Assembly: GCF_027923905.1 (NCBI RefSeq)
Contig: NZ_AP026966.1
Coordinates: 1,737,001 to 1,801,000 of the forward strand
Length of the DNA: 64,000 nt
Source of the DNA: Massilia varians
GTDB lineage: Bacteria; Pseudomonadota; Gammaproteobacteria; Burkholderiales; Burkholderiaceae_D
Direction of reading: 5' to 3'
Both the position numbers and the translations under genes were made by a program. This document shows, in pieces, positions 25,149-35,942 of the stretch. A model generated the notes under the pieces. The model was given only the letters and a program-made list of their open reading frames with translations, searched no databases and was not told the DNA's origin. Position 1 is the first letter of the stretch; the number at the start of each line of letters is the position of its first letter.

Positions 25149-26147
25149 ATGGGGGGATTACCGAAGCAAACCACGTTCTCCGACGCCGAGTTCACCAACA
25201 AGAGGAAGCAGACCCGACGTGATCGGTTCCTGGCTGAGATCGAGGCGGTGACGCCGTGGCCGGCACTGGTCGCTGCGCTGTTGCCGTACTACCCGAAGGG
25301 CGACGGGCGCGGCCGGCCGCCTGTAGGGCTGGAGCGGATGCTGCGCATGTACATCGCGCAGCAATGTTTCGGTCTGTCGGACGAAGGCATCGAGGATGCG
25401 ATCTACGACAGCCAGGCGATTCGCGGCTTTGTCGGCATCGACCTGACGCACGAGTCGGCGCCGGACGCAACCACGCTGCTCAAGTTCCGCCGCTTGCTTG
25501 AGAAGCACAACCTGACACGCAGGATCTTCGATGAAATCAACGGACACCTGGCCAGTAAAGGCCTGATGATGCGCGAGGGTACCATCGTCGACGCGACCTT
25601 GATCGCGGCGCCGCCTTCGACGAAGAATCGCGACGAGAAGCGCGATCCGGAGATGCACCAGTCGAAGAAGGGCAAGAACTGGTTCTTCGGCATGAAGGCC
25701 CATATCGGCGTCGACGCCAAGTCGGGCCTGGCGCATACCTTGGTGACCACAGCCGGCAACGTATCCGACGTGACGCAAACCCACAAGCTGCTGCACGGCG
25801 ACGAGACGATGGTGTTCGGTGACGCCGGCTACCAGGGCGCCGATAAGCGGCCCGAGAACGCGGCCAAGGCAGTGACCTGGCACATCGCGATGAAGCGCAG
25901 CGCCCGCAAAGCCATGAAGAAAAACCCGTTGGGCCGGATGAAAGAGAAACTGGAGAAGGCCAAGGCTAGCGTGCGCGCGAAAGTTGAGCATCCGTTTCAT
26001 GTGCTGAAAAATCTGTTCAGGCATCGCAAGACGCGTTACCGCGGCCTGGCGAAGAACACTGCGCAGCTGCACACCTTGTTCGCGTTCGCGAACCTGGTGC
26101 TGGCTGGCCGAACCTTTGGAGGCGCTCACGCCCGGACTCCGTCCTGA
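25149..26147 (+). CDS. IS5-family transposase starting inside the IS3 terminal repeat
   Basis: The protein has 332 residues. The body KQTTFSDAEFTNKRKQTRR, then IVDATLIAAP, FGDAGYQGAD and AKVEHPFHVLKN shows the DDE residues of the IS5 group. The first codons, MGGLP, come from the right end of the neighbouring IS3 element: the ATG at 25149 lies within its terminal repeat. The original start and left end are missing, so the gene has been given a new start by the insertion. Catalytic residues are complete, but without the left terminal repeat the element cannot move as a unit. Confidence 0.85.
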   Translation: MGGLPKQTTFSDAEFTNKRKQTRRDRFLAEIEAVTPWPALVAALLPYYPKGDGRGRPPVGLERMLRMYIAQQCFGLSDEGIEDAIYDSQAIRGFVGIDLTHESAPDATTLLKFRRLLEKHNLTRRIFDEINGHLASKGLMMREGTIVDATLIAAPPSTKNRDEKRDPEMHQSKKGKNWFFGMKAHIGVDAKSGLAHTLVTTAGNVSDVTQTHKLLHGDETMVFGDAGYQGADKRPENAAKAVTWHIAMKRSARKAMKKNPLGRMKEKLEKAKASVRAKVEHPFHVLKNLFRHRKTRYRGLAKNTAQLHTLFAFANLVLAGRTFGGAHARTPS

Positions 26148-26292
26148 GCGCGGAATTGCGTGCCACAGCACGCAAAAACCGGCCTGGTGCCCAGGCTGTA
26201 GCGCGAAAAATGGCTGATCTCGACCACCGTTTCGTCCGACACCGGTTTTGTCACGTCAAGATGGCAGCGCAACCTATTTGTTCAGCGCTTCC
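25163..26292 (+). mobile_element. 5'-truncated IS5-group element
   Basis: The right end reads CAGCGCTTCC at 26283-26292 and is followed by CTAG, the target sequence preferred by the IS5 group. The inverted complement starts GGAAGCGCTG, comparable to the IS5 end GGAAGGTGCG. The left end was removed where the IS3 element joins at 25162. Confidence 0.65.
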
Positions 26293-26430
26293 CTAGCTGT
26301 TGCGATCTTGAGGGAGCGGAGGCGTACATGCTTTTTGTAGCGCGACTTACCTAATATTTGGTTCCGTAAGTATGCTCGTGTGCCGAGCGTTTGGCGCTCG
26401 GCCGTGTTCTTACTACGTCGCTATAGCAAG

Positions 26431-26733
26431 CTATTGATCACCGTGCGCAACTAATTTCATTACATCCGCGGTTGCCCATTGCAGTCGCTTATTCACGCGC
26501 TGAGGACGAATCGGACCGTTTTCGTACATCGCCCAGACGCGGAGCGTCTGCGGCGCACGGTTGAGCAGACGTGCCGCTTCCTTCGTCGTCAAAGTCGGAG
26601 CATCAGGAAGTTCGCGAGGTGGCGCCTTCGATTTAGTAGCGAGATGCGAAAGTTCCGCTTGGATTTTGCCCATCCTCTCCGATAGCAACTCGATTTGGCG
26701 CTCCAAAACGGAGATCCGTTCCTCAAGAAACAT
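26431..26733 (-). CDS. HTH_17 excisionase-like DNA-binding protein
   Basis: The protein has 100 residues. The N-terminal half is a short coiled coil (LEERISVLERQIELLSERM). The C-terminal half, TLTTKEAARLLNRAPQTLRVWA then RVNKRLQWATADVMKLV, is the MerR-like helix-turn-helix of HTH_17/AlpA proteins. Such proteins regulate integrase genes or assist excision. It lies 118 bases inside the right end of element 1, a typical place for an excisionase, but no intact integrase is next to it. The coiled coil probably makes it a dimer. Confidence 0.75.
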   Translation of the reverse strand: MFLEERISVLERQIELLSERMGKIQAELSHLATKSKAPPRELPDAPTLTTKEAARLLNRAPQTLRVWAMYENGPIRPQRVNKRLQWATADVMKLVAHGDQ

Positions 26734-26814
26734 TTGGTGCCCCCCTGAAGACAGAAGCTTGATCCAAAAACCTAGCTGGCTGGATGAATAAACTGCAATA
26801 ACGCCAAATAAAAA

Positions 26815-26831
26815 ATGCCCATTATGGGCAT
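26815..26831 (-). terminator. terminator of the complete ssrA
   Basis: On the minus strand, ATGCCC pairs with GGGCAT around an ATAAT loop, followed by TTTTTATTT. It lies 20 bases beyond the end of the complete tmRNA gene. A weaker T run on the other side (TCTTTTATT) might make it act in both directions. Confidence 0.8.
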
Positions 26832-26850
26832 CTTTTATTGCTGTAGGGAA

Positions 26851-27207
26851 TGGAGGCGGCGGGAATCGAACCCGCGTCCACCAGAGTTACATAGCCAGTT
26901 CTACATACTTAGCACTGTCAATTAATTTAACCCGCAAGACGGAGACGTGCACCCTTCTTGCAAGCGAGTTACCTTAAGTTTCGGAAGCAGCCAAGTAACC
27001 CAACTGATTCCTAGCCCCTGTAAATGACTCTACTTGCCTTGCGGCACACCCCAGGGGCGAGGTGTTGTAGAGCTAGCAGCGATTAGGCTGCGAGTGCGTA
27101 CGAGTTATCGTTTGCAGTTATTGCGTTTCTGGATGTATTTACGAGGTAACCAGTCCTCGGTATGCCCTGAACTACTTCGCTGCCAGTGTCGAAACCAGGT
27201 CGCCCCC
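26851..27207 (-). ncRNA. ssrA: complete tmRNA gene
   Basis: This is transfer-messenger RNA, which rescues stalled ribosomes with SmpB and tags the incomplete protein. The 5' end GGGGGCG pairs with CGCCTCC at the 3' end to form the acceptor stem, and the tRNA-like T arm with GGTTCGATTCC is intact. The tag reading frame at 27115-27083 encodes ANDNSYALAA and stops with TAA. No CCA is encoded. A TATAGC box lies 16 bases upstream of the mature 5' end. The 5' portion belongs to element 2 and the last 23 bases to element 1. It is the only intact ssrA in the window and so should be the functional one. Confidence 0.93.
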
Positions 27208-27592
27208 AATGACAGAACGGTACGCTATATTACCACCTTTCGCTTACCGCACAACAGAGGTATGCGCTCGCGACCAAATTTCAAGATGCTGGGCGGAAGA
27301 TTTTTGCACATCTTGGCGTTACAGATGCCAAACTTTGCGAACTGAAAAGTTGGACCTGTAGTGAGCCAACCAAAATATGGAAGAGAGCGTGTGTTTAACT
27401 CCTTGCATAGCACGAAAAATTGCAATCTTCGCAACTCGAGCAACTATTGATATCGCTAGTCCTTTCCCCGCAGGTCATAGAGGAAAGTTGCAATGTGATA
27501 ACTAAATTGCGTTGACGGTAATGTATCATTCTGGTGCCTCAGCGTTAGTGCCTTAACGAGATATATGGTCGAGGCAGTTTTGGGAGTAGGCG
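27208..27592. other. non-coding region upstream of ssrA
   Basis: The ssrA promoter lies at its left edge on the minus strand (TATAGC at 27229-27224). The rest, 360 bases, is AT-rich with no convincing gene or repeat. The promoter of the regulator pseudogene at 27593 should be near its right edge, which ends with a GGGAG ribosome site. Confidence 0.5.
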
Positions 27593-28274
27593 ATGCGAAA
27601 AAGTAACGATGACGGAATACCAGGCTGCTGCCTGGGTGGGGCACAAGACAAAGTGCAGGCTGAGTTCATCGACGGACGTTTTGTCGTTCAGCAGAGCATT
27701 GGGCCGCTCTACATCGCCTCGCGCCCGGCGCCACCTGTTGACCCGAAAAAATTGGCTGAGTTCAGGAACGAACCCGGCCCGCCGTCAATTGTAGATACGA
27801 TCATCGCCCAGCGCCAAGAAGCATATGAAGGGGCTGTCGATGCCTGGAGCACCGATTTTCCTATGCATGCTGAAGACAATATTAAGCTCTTGAGCGAGCT
27901 CGAAGACAATGCTATACGTCGGCGTCAGCAGCTTTTCGGTCGCGGCTTGTTGTTGACGGCTGAGCAACTATGTCATCGCCTTGGCATCTCTAATGACACT
28001 CTTAGCCAGGGTCGTTCGAGAACGGCGAATGTTCTACATTGACGGCGATGACAATGCTGAATGGTATCCGAGCTTTTTTGCAGATGCATCCATCCGGCGT
28101 GACATAGAACGTGTGTGCGTCGAGCTCGGGGATTTACCTGGCGCGGTCAAGTGGGCGTTCTTCACGATGCCGAAATACTCGCTCAACAGCGAAACACCGA
28201 TTGATGCTCTGTCGGATGGCAAACCTGACCGTGTTCTGCGCACAGCTGCTGAGTTCACAGAACGGGACCGATAG
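27593..28274 (+). pseudogene. MbcA/ParS-like regulator, frameshifted paralogue of the 22373 gene
   Basis: The first frame (from ATG 27593) ends at 28042. Its helix-turn-helix TAEQLCHRLGISNDTLSQ is interrupted by an extra G near 28013. Removing it continues into VVRERRMFYIDGDDNAEWYPSFF and ends TPIDALSDGKPDRVLRTAAEFTER at 28274. This second part is clearly related to the C-terminus of the protein at 22373-22888. The intact product would be about 226 residues. No second gene follows here, unlike the copy on element 1. Two related loci on adjacent islands suggest a family that travels with such elements. Confidence 0.7.
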
Positions 28275-28617
28275 GTTGCATCATCTGGTGATTTGGTCCT
28301 AGCTCCCGCAGCTTCCGCTTGGAGGCTGCTATGCGAAATTTCCAACACCAATGGACCTGCGGCGCCAATCCTATGGCCTCGGCGGAAAGAATGTGACCAT
28401 CTCTAAAGCCACATCCGCTTCAGACTGACCTTTCAACACTTCGGTGCATGAGCTGGGAAGTGATGATAGTCGGCGTACAGGTGAACAAGCGTACCTCCAC
28501 CTAAAGGTAGCTCCAGCGTATTCGTCGGGCTAAGTTGATCAAAATGATTAACCATGGGCACGCATATATGGTATCGTTCTGTTGGGAAATTATCAAAAGT
28601 TGATTAGGCCATTGCCT
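28275..28617. other. non-coding region before the WYL gene
   Basis: No gene is evident in these 343 bases. It should contain the promoter and the self-binding site of the WYL regulator, but no clear inverted repeat could be assigned. Confidence 0.45.
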
Positions 28618-29517
28618 ATGCAAGACAGTCTGGCACTATTGCCGAAAACACAACTTGAACGCTTGGCCTACATTGAGGTTAAGACGTATTTCTGCGGCGA
28701 CTTAACACGTCATGATATCGAACAACGCTTCGGAGTTAGGCCAGCAGCGTCAGCGCGGGATCTGGCTGCTTACCGGCGCCTAGCACCGAGCAATCTGGTC
28801 TACGATGCATCGCTGCGCAAATATTTGCCTACTTCTAATTTCTCACCGATTTTTGAGCAATCGGCTGAGCGCGCGCTGATGTGGTTCCGATCTGGGATTG
28901 GCGATGGTTTGAGCGTCAGCGGCCGTCGCGTTATCCCTTGCGAGAGCGCTAGCGAGCTTGTTTCTCCTGATGTGCGGACCTTGTGCGTGCTCACGCGCGC
29001 GATTACCGCCGGTGAACTGGTCGAGGTGAGCTATCTCTCCTTGTCCTCGGGGGGCTCGGTAAAGACGCTTGCACCCCTGGCTCTGGCGGACACGGGGCTG
29101 CGTTGGCATTTGAGAGCGTTCGATCAGGAGAAGAAGCGCTTCGCTGATTTTGTGCTGACTCGGATCACCCAAGCGACGCCGTTGAACCGGCCGATTCCCG
29201 AGAAGGAGCGCCTTGAGCATGACGCTCAGTGGACGCGCATTGTCGCGCTCGATATCGTTCCTCACCCCGGCGTGAAGCACCCGAAAGCCGTGGAGGTGGA
29301 CTATGGCATGACCGATGGCGCGCTGCGGATGCAGTTGAGGGCGCCGATGGTCGGCTACGCCTTAAAGCGCTGGGGCGTAGACTGCTCCGTGGATCATTCG
29401 TTGGACCCCTCGTCACATCACCTCTGGCTTGCCAACCCCCAGACTCTCTACGGCGTGGAGAGCGCGGCGCTGGCGCCAGGCTACAAGGCCCCCGAGCTTG
29501 CCGTGAAGGCGCGCTGA
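28618..29517 (+). CDS. WYL-domain transcriptional regulator (BrxR/CapW-like)
   Basis: The protein has 299 residues when started at ATG 28618; a TTG at 28582 would add 12. An N-terminal winged helix (about 8-65, [27 protein letters not shown]) is followed by a WYL domain (about 105-180) and a C-terminal WCX-like extension. This is the architecture of BrxR/CapW regulators, which repress defence operons and may sense nucleic acid or nucleotide signals through WYL. The helicase gene starts 22 bases downstream on the same strand, so it very probably controls the helicase-methylase-ATPase genes. The canonical W-Y-L residues are not all obvious. Confidence 0.82.
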   Translation: MQDSLALLPKTQLERLAYIEVKTYFCGDLTRHDIEQRFGVRPAASARDLAAYRRLAPSNLVYDASLRKYLPTSNFSPIFEQSAERALMWFRSGIGDGLSVSGRRVIPCESASELVSPDVRTLCVLTRAITAGELVEVSYLSLSSGGSVKTLAPLALADTGLRWHLRAFDQEKKRFADFVLTRITQATPLNRPIPEKERLEHDAQWTRIVALDIVPHPGVKHPKAVEVDYGMTDGALRMQLRAPMVGYALKRWGVDCSVDHSLDPSSHHLWLANPQTLYGVESAALAPGYKAPELAVKAR

Positions 29518-29539
29518 ACTCAATGAAAGACTGTTCACT

Positions 29540-32500
29540 ATGAAGCTGGAATCGATTTCCAAGGGCGCCCTCATCTCCGGCATTGAGGAGGGACGGGTCG
29601 TGCGCGTCGTCAGCGCGGATCCGCTCGGCGACAACGCGATGACCGTGGTCTACAAGAGCGACGACGGAAGGCTGGGCGAGCGCGTGCTGTTCAGGAGCGA
29701 CGAGGCGAAGCTGTCGATCGCCTCCGCGGGCAGGCCGTGGAGCTTTGACGCGGACGGCGCGGACTTCAAATTGGCGGCCGAGGCTTACCGAATCCATTTG
29801 GCGCATCTTTTCGACCCCATGATGGCGGTTCATACGTCGAATGTTCAGCCACTGCCTCACCAGATCACGGCGGTCTATGAGTCGATGCTGCCTAAGCAGC
29901 CGCTGCGCTATGTGCTGGCTGATGATCCGGGCGCCGGCAAGACAATCATGGCGGGTCTTCTGATTCGCGAGCTCTTGATGCGGGCCGACGCCGCGCGCAT
30001 CCTCATCGTGTCCCCCGGCAGCCTGGTCGAGCAGTGGCAAGACGAGCTGTTTGAGAAGTTTGGCCTTTCGTTTTCGCTGTTCACTCGCGAATTGGTGGAT
30101 CAGAGCCGGACGGGGAATCCCTTCGATGACCACGATCTGCTGGTGGCGCGTTTGGACCAGCTGTCTCGAAGCGATGAGCTTCAAGAGAAAATCCGCAATT
30201 CCCGCTGGGACCTCATCGTCGTCGACGAGGCTCACAAGCTGTCGGCAACCTGGTATGGAACCAAGGTCAACGAGACCAAGCGCTTCAAGCTAGGGCAGCT
30301 GTTGGGCTCTGTCACGCGTCACTTCTTGTTGATGACCGCAACGCCGCACAATGGCAAGGAGGAGGACTTCCAGCTGTTCATGTCGCTCCTGGACTCCGAT
30401 CGCTTCTACGGCAAGTTCCGCGATGGCGCGCACAAGGTGGATGTCACCGATCTGATGCGGCGCATGGTAAAGGAAGACCTTTTGAAATTCGACGGCACTC
30501 GCCTGTTTCCTGAGCGCGTGGCCTACACCGCTAATTACAGCCTCTCCGAAGCCGAGCGCCAGCTCTACAACGACGTGACCACTTACGTCAAAGAGGAGAT
30601 GAACCGTGCAGACAAGCTCGACGGAAAGCGCAAGGGCACGGTCGGCTTCGCATTGACCGCGTTGCAACGCCGGCTGGCCTCGAGCCCTGAGGCGATCTAC
30701 CAGTCGTTGAAACGTCGCCGGGAGAAGTTAAAGCGCCGCATCAGCGAGGAGAAGATCAAGCAAAGCGGCGGCGCGAAGGCGATGGCCGAGACCTATGTCG
30801 ACAAGGGCTCCGAGGACATTTGGGAGTCGGCCGAGGACATGGCGCCGGAGGACTACGAGAATTTTGAGGAGGAGTTGGTCGATCAGGCCACTGCCGCTCA
30901 AACTATCGCGGAGCTCGAGGCGGAGGTGTTCACACTGGGCCATCTCGAAGAGCAAGCCAAGTCGCTAGTTCACTCCGGACAAGACCGCAAGTGGGAGGAG
31001 CTGCGCGAGCTGCTGCAAAATACGCCCGAGATGCGCGGCGCCGATGGCTTGCAGCGCAAGCTCATCATTTTCACGGAGCACCGCGACACCCTTAACTATC
31101 TTGCGGACAGGATCCGAGGCCTGCTGGGCAAGCACGAGGCCGTAGTCATGATCCATGGCGGCGTCCATCGCGAGGATCGGCGCAAGGTCCAGGAGCTGTT
31201 CCGAAACGACAAGGACACAAGGGTTCTGCTGGCGACCGACGCGGCGGGCGAGGGCGTGAACTTGCAAAACGCTCACCTGATGGTCAACTACGACCTGCCT
31301 TGGAACCCCAACCGCTTGGAGCAGCGCTTCGGCCGCATTCACCGAATCGGGCAGACCCAGGTTTGCCACCTCTGGAACATGGTCGCCGCGGAGACGCGCG
31401 AAGGGGATGTGTTCCAAAAGCTCTTCGACAAGATCGAGATCGAGCGCAAGGCTCTGGGCGGCCGCGTGTTCGACATCTTGGGCGAGGTGTTTGACGGTGT
31501 GAGTCTGCGAAACCTGTTGATCGAGGCGATTCGCTACGGCGAGGATCCGGCTCGGAAGCTGCACCTGCGCGAGGTGGTCGCCGACGCGCTCGAGACGGAG
31601 AAGCTGCGGGAGATCATCCGCCGCAACGCCCTGGCCGAGGAGGTCATGGACGAGCAGCGTCTGTTCGAGCTGAAAGAGGAGATGGAGAAGGCGGAGGCGC
31701 GTAAGCTGCAGCCATACTTTATCCGCTCGTTTTTCTCCCAGGCGTTCGAGCGGCTCGGCGGCGATTTGCGCCCTCGCGGCTTTGGCCGATACGAGATCAC
31801 CTTTGTGCCGGCTTCCATCCGGGAGCGCGATCGCCAGATCTCCGGGCGCGACCGGCGCAGCTTGAATCCGGTGGTGACCAAATACGAGCGCGTCTGCTTC
31901 GAGAAGGGCAGGGTAACGGTCGAGGACAAGCCCAACGAGGCGGTGGCCAGCCTTCTGCACCCGGCCCACCCGCTGATGCAATCGGTGGTGGATCTCATGA
32001 TCGAGCAGCATCGAGGCAAGTTAAAGCAAGGCGCGGTTCTGGTGGACCTAAACGACGAGGGGATCGATCCGAAGCTGATGTTCCTGATCGACCATTCCGT
32101 CAAAGAGGGCGGGGAGTCCCGCGTTGTCGTCTCGCGCCGGCTTCAATTCGTGACCATCGATCGCCATGGCGCGATAGCGAACGCGGGCTGGGCGCCGCAC
32201 CTGGACCTCAACCCGATCGAGCCGTGGCAGCGCCAGCTGGTGGGCCCCGAAATCGAAGCTGACTGGATCAAGAAAGATCTGGAGGTGGCCGCGCTGGGCC
32301 ACGCCTCCGATCGGCTAGTGCCTGAGCATTACGACGAGATCCGAGAGCGGCGCGAGCGCCAGGTCGACAAGAACCTGGCTGCGATCCATGAGCGTCTAGT
32401 CAAGGAAATCGACTACTGGTCGGATCGTCACGAGAAGCTGAAAACCGATCTCTCGGCGGGAAAAGACGTTCGGCTGCCCTTGGAGAATGTGCGCCGAACG

Positions 32501-33061
32501 ATCGACGAGCTGACCGTCAGGCTCGAGTCGCGCACGAAGGAGCTTCAAGCGATGCGCGATGTGGTCTCAAGCGCCCCGGTGGTTGTTGGCGGCGCGCTGA
32601 TCATCCCGGCGGGCCTAATCGCCATGCGAAGCGGCGAGGCGGAAGGCCCAACCTGGTCGGCTGACGCGAAGGCTCGCGCCCGGATTGAGAAAGTCGCCAT
32701 GGACGCGGTCCGCAAAGCCGAAGAGGCGTTCGGGCACGAGGTGATCGATGTCTCAGCGGAGAAGTGCGGCTGGGATTTGACCGCTGTGGTACCGGCCCTT
32801 GACGGCAAGTTGCCACAGGCGAGGCACCTCGAGGTCAAGGGGCGCTCGAAGGGTCAATCGACCATCACGGTCACACGAAATGAAATCCTCTATGGGCTGA
32901 ATCAAGCCGATAAATTCATCCTTGCCATCGTCCTAGTCGATGGCGAAGCGTATGAAGGTCCTTACTACGTCCGAAATCCATTCACGCAAGAGCCTGATTG
33001 GGCGGTCACCAGCATCAACTTGGACCTCGCGTCCCTGCTCGAAAAGGCGGAACCCTTATGA
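29540..33061 (+). CDS. SNF2-type helicase with DUF3883 domain
   Basis: The protein has 1173 residues. The SF2 motor has Walker A DDPGAGKT near 127-134, VDEAHK near 228, TATPHNG near 265, [12 protein letters not shown] near 570 and HRIGQ near 598, all in order. A long helical region follows. The C-terminal 110 residues contain CGWDLTAV and [11 protein letters not shown], the DUF3883 domain with a nuclease-like D...E-x-K layout. It overlaps the methylase gene by four bases (ATGA). The set helicase, DUF1156 methylase, DUF499 ATPase matches a predicted defence system (COG0553, COG1743, COG1483). Its role may be to translocate on or unwind unmodified DNA, which is inference. Confidence 0.88.
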   Translation: MKLESISKGALISGIEEGRVVRVVSADPLGDNAMTVVYKSDDGRLGERVLFRSDEAKLSIASAGRPWSFDADGADFKLAAEAYRIHLAHLFDPMMAVHTSNVQPLPHQITAVYESMLPKQPLRYVLADDPGAGKTIMAGLLIRELLMRADAARILIVSPGSLVEQWQDELFEKFGLSFSLFTRELVDQSRTGNPFDDHDLLVARLDQLSRSDELQEKIRNSRWDLIVVDEAHKLSATWYGTKVNETKRFKLGQLLGSVTRHFLLMTATPHNGKEEDFQLFMSLLDSDRFYGKFRDGAHKVDVTDLMRRMVKEDLLKFDGTRLFPERVAYTANYSLSEAERQLYNDVTTYVKEEMNRADKLDGKRKGTVGFALTALQRRLASSPEAIYQSLKRRREKLKRRISEEKIKQSGGAKAMAETYVDKGSEDIWESAEDMAPEDYENFEEELVDQATAAQTIAELEAEVFTLGHLEEQAKSLVHSGQDRKWEELRELLQNTPEMRGADGLQRKLIIFTEHRDTLNYLADRIRGLLGKHEAVVMIHGGVHREDRRKVQELFRNDKDTRVLLATDAAGEGVNLQNAHLMVNYDLPWNPNRLEQRFGRIHRIGQTQVCHLWNMVAAETREGDVFQKLFDKIEIERKALGGRVFDILGEVFDGVSLRNLLIEAIRYGEDPARKLHLREVVADALETEKLREIIRRNALAEEVMDEQRLFELKEEMEKAEARKLQPYFIRSFFSQAFERLGGDLRPRGFGRYEITFVPASIRERDRQISGRDRRSLNPVVTKYERVCFEKGRVTVEDKPNEAVASLLHPAHPLMQSVVDLMIEQHRGKLKQGAVLVDLNDEGIDPKLMFLIDHSVKEGGESRVVVSRRLQFVTIDRHGAIANAGWAPHLDLNPIEPWQRQLVGPEIEADWIKKDLEVAALGHASDRLVPEHYDEIRERRERQVDKNLAAIHERLVKEIDYWSDRHEKLKTDLSAGKDVRLPLENVRRTIDELTVRLESRTKELQAMRDVVSSAPVVVGGALIIPAGLIAMRSGEAEGPTWSADAKARARIEKVAMDAVRKAEEAFGHEVIDVSAEKCGWDLTAVVPALDGKLPQARHLEVKGRSKGQSTITVTRNEILYGLNQADKFILAIVLVDGEAYEGPYYVRNPFTQEPDWAVTSINLDLASLLEKAEPL

Positions 33062-35931
33062 ATGCCCCTGTAATCAAAACACCAAAAAAACTAATCGAAG
33101 TTGCGTTGCCGCTCGACGACATAAATGAAGCGTGTGCTCGTGAGAAACAACCAGGAATCGGCGCCCATCCCAGGGGACTGCACCTATGGTGGGCGCGGAG
33201 GCCATTGGCCGCTGCGAGAGCTGTGATATTTGCTCAAATGGTGAACGATCCTGGTTACGAAAGGACGCTTGGACGAGGGGTGAACAAGGAAAAAGCAAAG
33301 GTCGAGCGAGAAAGACTTTTTGAAATCATTAGAAAGCTTGTTCTATGGGAAAACACCAACAACAAGCAGCTGCTCGCGGAGGCTCGGTCTGAGATTTGGA
33401 AGAGCTGGAGAGAAACATGCGAACTGAATGCATCGCACCCAGATGCGCAGCGCTTGTTTAATCCAGATGTTTTGCCAGAGTTTCATGACCCTTTCGCGGG
33501 CGGCGGCGCGATCCCGCTCGAGGCAAAAAGACTAGGGTTGGTAAGCTACGCGACCGACTTGAACCCGGTTGCCGTTTTGATTAACAAGTCCATGATCGAA
33601 ATCCCTTCCAGGTTTGCGGGGCAGCCTCCTGTTTGCAGAGCTGGGCGCGGCAGTCAACAAAAATTGACGCAACACTGGGACGGGGCAACGGGGCTGGCCG
33701 AGGATATCCGAAGATACGGTGCGCTTATCGGCGAGATCGCGAAATCAAGAATTGGTCACCTGTATCCTCCGGCAAAATTGACGAGCGCTCAAGGCAGTGG
33801 CGAGTCGACCGTGTTGGCGTGGATTTGGGCGAGGACGGTTAGAAGCCCAAACCCGGCTTACTCCGACATTCATGTGCCCTTGGCTACGACGTTTGTTCTC
33901 TCGTCGAAACCGGGCAAAGAAGCCTATGTTGAGCCGGTGATAGAAGGCCGCGAATATTCTTTTAAGGTCGTTCACGGAGTTCCGACCGACCAGGCTGAGC
34001 TTGGCACAAAAGCGAAGGGTAGAGGCTCGAACTTCTACTGCTTGCTGTCCGGCTCGCCGATCAATGCTGATCACATCAGAACCGAAGGTCTAGCGGGCCG
34101 GCTCGGCTATAGACTGCTAGCGGTGATTGCGGATGGGGGACGCGGAAAAATATACTTAGCCCCGACCGCGGATGATGAGACTATCGCAAAGACTGCTAAG
34201 CCAACTTGGCGTCCCGACATCAAACTGCCAGTAAAACACAGGAATTTCCAGTCCCCGGGGTACGGGCTAGGAAATGTTGGTGACCTTTTCACGGACCGCC
34301 AGTTGGTCGCATTGGGAACGCTTTCCGAACTGATTCAGGAAATCCATGAGCAGGTCGTCGCTGATGCAGTTAAAGCAAGTTTTGCTGACGACGGCGTTAG
34401 CCTTGAAAACGGAGGTAGTGGAGCTCAAGCTTATGCGGACGCGGTGTCGGTGTATCTTGCTTTTGCCATTGATCGGTTAGTCGACTACGGTAGCTCGCTC
34501 GCGACTTGGAAGCCGTCAGGGGAGCAGGTGATGCAGTCTTATAAGCGTCAGGCCCTCCAAATGACTTGGGACTTCCCAGAGTCGAACGTGTTCGCTGGGA
34601 AAGCGATTTGCTGGGCAAACGCCGTAAAGTATGCGGCGGACAACTTAGACTCAGCTGCTCAGAACGACGATGGTGTGCCCGGCTATGCTGAACAAATGGA
34701 CGCTCAACATCAGTCCGTTAGCTCAGGAAAGGTTGTCTCGACCGACCCGCCGTATTACGACAACATAGCCTACGCAGACTTGTCGGACTTTTTCTATGTC
34801 TGGCTTCGCAAATCGCTGCGCAAGCGCTTCCCCAAATTATTTAACACGATCGCAGTTCCGAAGGAAGAGGAGCTAGTTGCCTCCACATACAGGCTCGGAT
34901 CAAAAGAAAATGCCGAGAAATTCTTTCTTGATGGCATGACCGAGGCAATGGGCGGAATAGCTACACACGCGCATCCATCATTTCCTGCGACGATCTATTA
35001 CGCTTTTAAGCAATCCGACACCACTGATGTTGGCACCGGAAACACAGGTTGGGAAACCTTCCTTGAGGCCGTAATTCGCTCCGGATTCGCTGTCACCGGC
35101 ACTTGGCCGATGAGAACTGAGCTTGCGAATCGTATCATCGGAGCGGGCTCTAACGTATTGGCTTCAAGTATCGTTTTAGTTTGCAGGAGGCGAGCCACGG
35201 ACGCCCCATCTATATCGAGAAGAGATTTTCTCCGTGAGTTAAAGGAAGAGCTGTCCGATTCTGTGGAAGTGATGATCGGAGGAGCAGAGGGAATATCGCC
35301 TGTGGCCCCAGTAGACTTGGCCCAAGCAGTGATCGGGCCAGGGATGGCAATTTTCTCAAAATACTCAGCCGTTCTTGAGGCTGACGGTAGCTCGATGAAC
35401 GTCCACACGGCGCTGACCCTCATCAATAGAATGCTCACAGAGGGCGCTGACGAATTTGACGCCGACACTCAGTTCTGCTTGGGCTGGTTCGATGAGCAGG
35501 GGTGGGCGCAAGGAGAGTTTGGCCAAGCAGATGTCCTTGCTAGGGCGAAAGGAACATCCGTCGATCACATAAAAAACGCGGGCGTGATCGAGGCAGGGAG
35601 CGGGAAAGTAAGGTTGTTAAAGCCGGTGGATTACTCGAGCGACTGGTCGCCTAAGAATGACAACAACACTCCGGTTTGGGAGGCCCTCCACCAGCTAATC
35701 AGGGCATTGCGCGAGCATGGCGAATCCGAAGCTGGAGTCCTACTTGCGGGCATGCCTCAACGCGCCGAGCCTATTAGAAACCTAGCCTACCGTCTATACA
35801 CCCTTTGTGAGCGTAAGGGTTGGGCGGAAGACGCGAGGGCTTATAACGAGTTGATTACATCGTGGATCGGCATCGAAGAGGCGTCGCACGTTAAAGGGCA
35901 CTTGGGATCGCAAGTTGCCATGGATATCTAA
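33058..35931 (+). CDS. DUF1156 adenine-specific DNA methylase
   Basis: The protein has 957 residues. It begins with the DUF1156 sequence ([13 protein letters not shown], then [17 protein letters not shown], about 10-60). A SAM-binding motif [13 protein letters not shown] lies at 144-156 and the catalytic motif DPPYYDN at 563-569, typical of N6-adenine or N4-cytosine methylases. A long insertion separates the two. It probably marks host DNA so that the helicase and ATPase partners spare it. ATG 33058 overlaps the helicase stop. Base composition is lower in GC than both neighbours, so the three genes may have different histories. Confidence 0.87.
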   Translation: MNAPVIKTPKKLIEVALPLDDINEACAREKQPGIGAHPRGLHLWWARRPLAAARAVIFAQMVNDPGYERTLGRGVNKEKAKVERERLFEIIRKLVLWENTNNKQLLAEARSEIWKSWRETCELNASHPDAQRLFNPDVLPEFHDPFAGGGAIPLEAKRLGLVSYATDLNPVAVLINKSMIEIPSRFAGQPPVCRAGRGSQQKLTQHWDGATGLAEDIRRYGALIGEIAKSRIGHLYPPAKLTSAQGSGESTVLAWIWARTVRSPNPAYSDIHVPLATTFVLSSKPGKEAYVEPVIEGREYSFKVVHGVPTDQAELGTKAKGRGSNFYCLLSGSPINADHIRTEGLAGRLGYRLLAVIADGGRGKIYLAPTADDETIAKTAKPTWRPDIKLPVKHRNFQSPGYGLGNVGDLFTDRQLVALGTLSELIQEIHEQVVADAVKASFADDGVSLENGGSGAQAYADAVSVYLAFAIDRLVDYGSSLATWKPSGEQVMQSYKRQALQMTWDFPESNVFAGKAICWANAVKYAADNLDSAAQNDDGVPGYAEQMDAQHQSVSSGKVVSTDPPYYDNIAYADLSDFFYVWLRKSLRKRFPKLFNTIAVPKEEELVASTYRLGSKENAEKFFLDGMTEAMGGIATHAHPSFPATIYYAFKQSDTTDVGTGNTGWETFLEAVIRSGFAVTGTWPMRTELANRIIGAGSNVLASSIVLVCRRRATDAPSISRRDFLRELKEELSDSVEVMIGGAEGISPVAPVDLAQAVIGPGMAIFSKYSAVLEADGSSMNVHTALTLINRMLTEGADEFDADTQFCLGWFDEQGWAQGEFGQADVLARAKGTSVDHIKNAGVIEAGSGKVRLLKPVDYSSDWSPKNDNNTPVWEALHQLIRALREHGESEAGVLLAGMPQRAEPIRNLAYRLYTLCERKGWAEDARAYNELITSWIGIEEASHVKGHLGSQVAMDI

Positions 35932-35942
35932 GGAAGAACATC

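Larger units (their letters stand above)
23968..25162 (+). mobile_element. IS3-family insertion sequence
   Basis: The ends are inverted copies starting GGTAATCCCCCCA (23968 onward and the complement ending at 25162). It carries orfA and orfB in the overlapping arrangement of IS3. No target duplication is visible, and the right end directly abuts a headless IS5-family element, so insertion was followed by a deletion or rearrangement. Confidence 0.82.
5470..26873. mobile_element. element 1: 21.4-kb defence island in the ssrA 3' end
   Basis: The segment is flanked by a 23-bp perfect direct repeat of the ssrA 3' end (5447-5469 and 26851-26873), the classical footprint of integration into a tRNA-like gene. 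Its right end supplies a replacement 3' end without encoded CCA, plus its own terminator. It is AT-richer than the core and holds mainly defence-like genes. The only tyrosine integrase seen (20148-20773) carries a frameshift and lies away from the ends, so the island is probably no longer self-mobile. It also contains three IS5-family copies, an IS3-family copy, an IS630 relic and a short inverted-repeat element. Confidence 0.8.
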
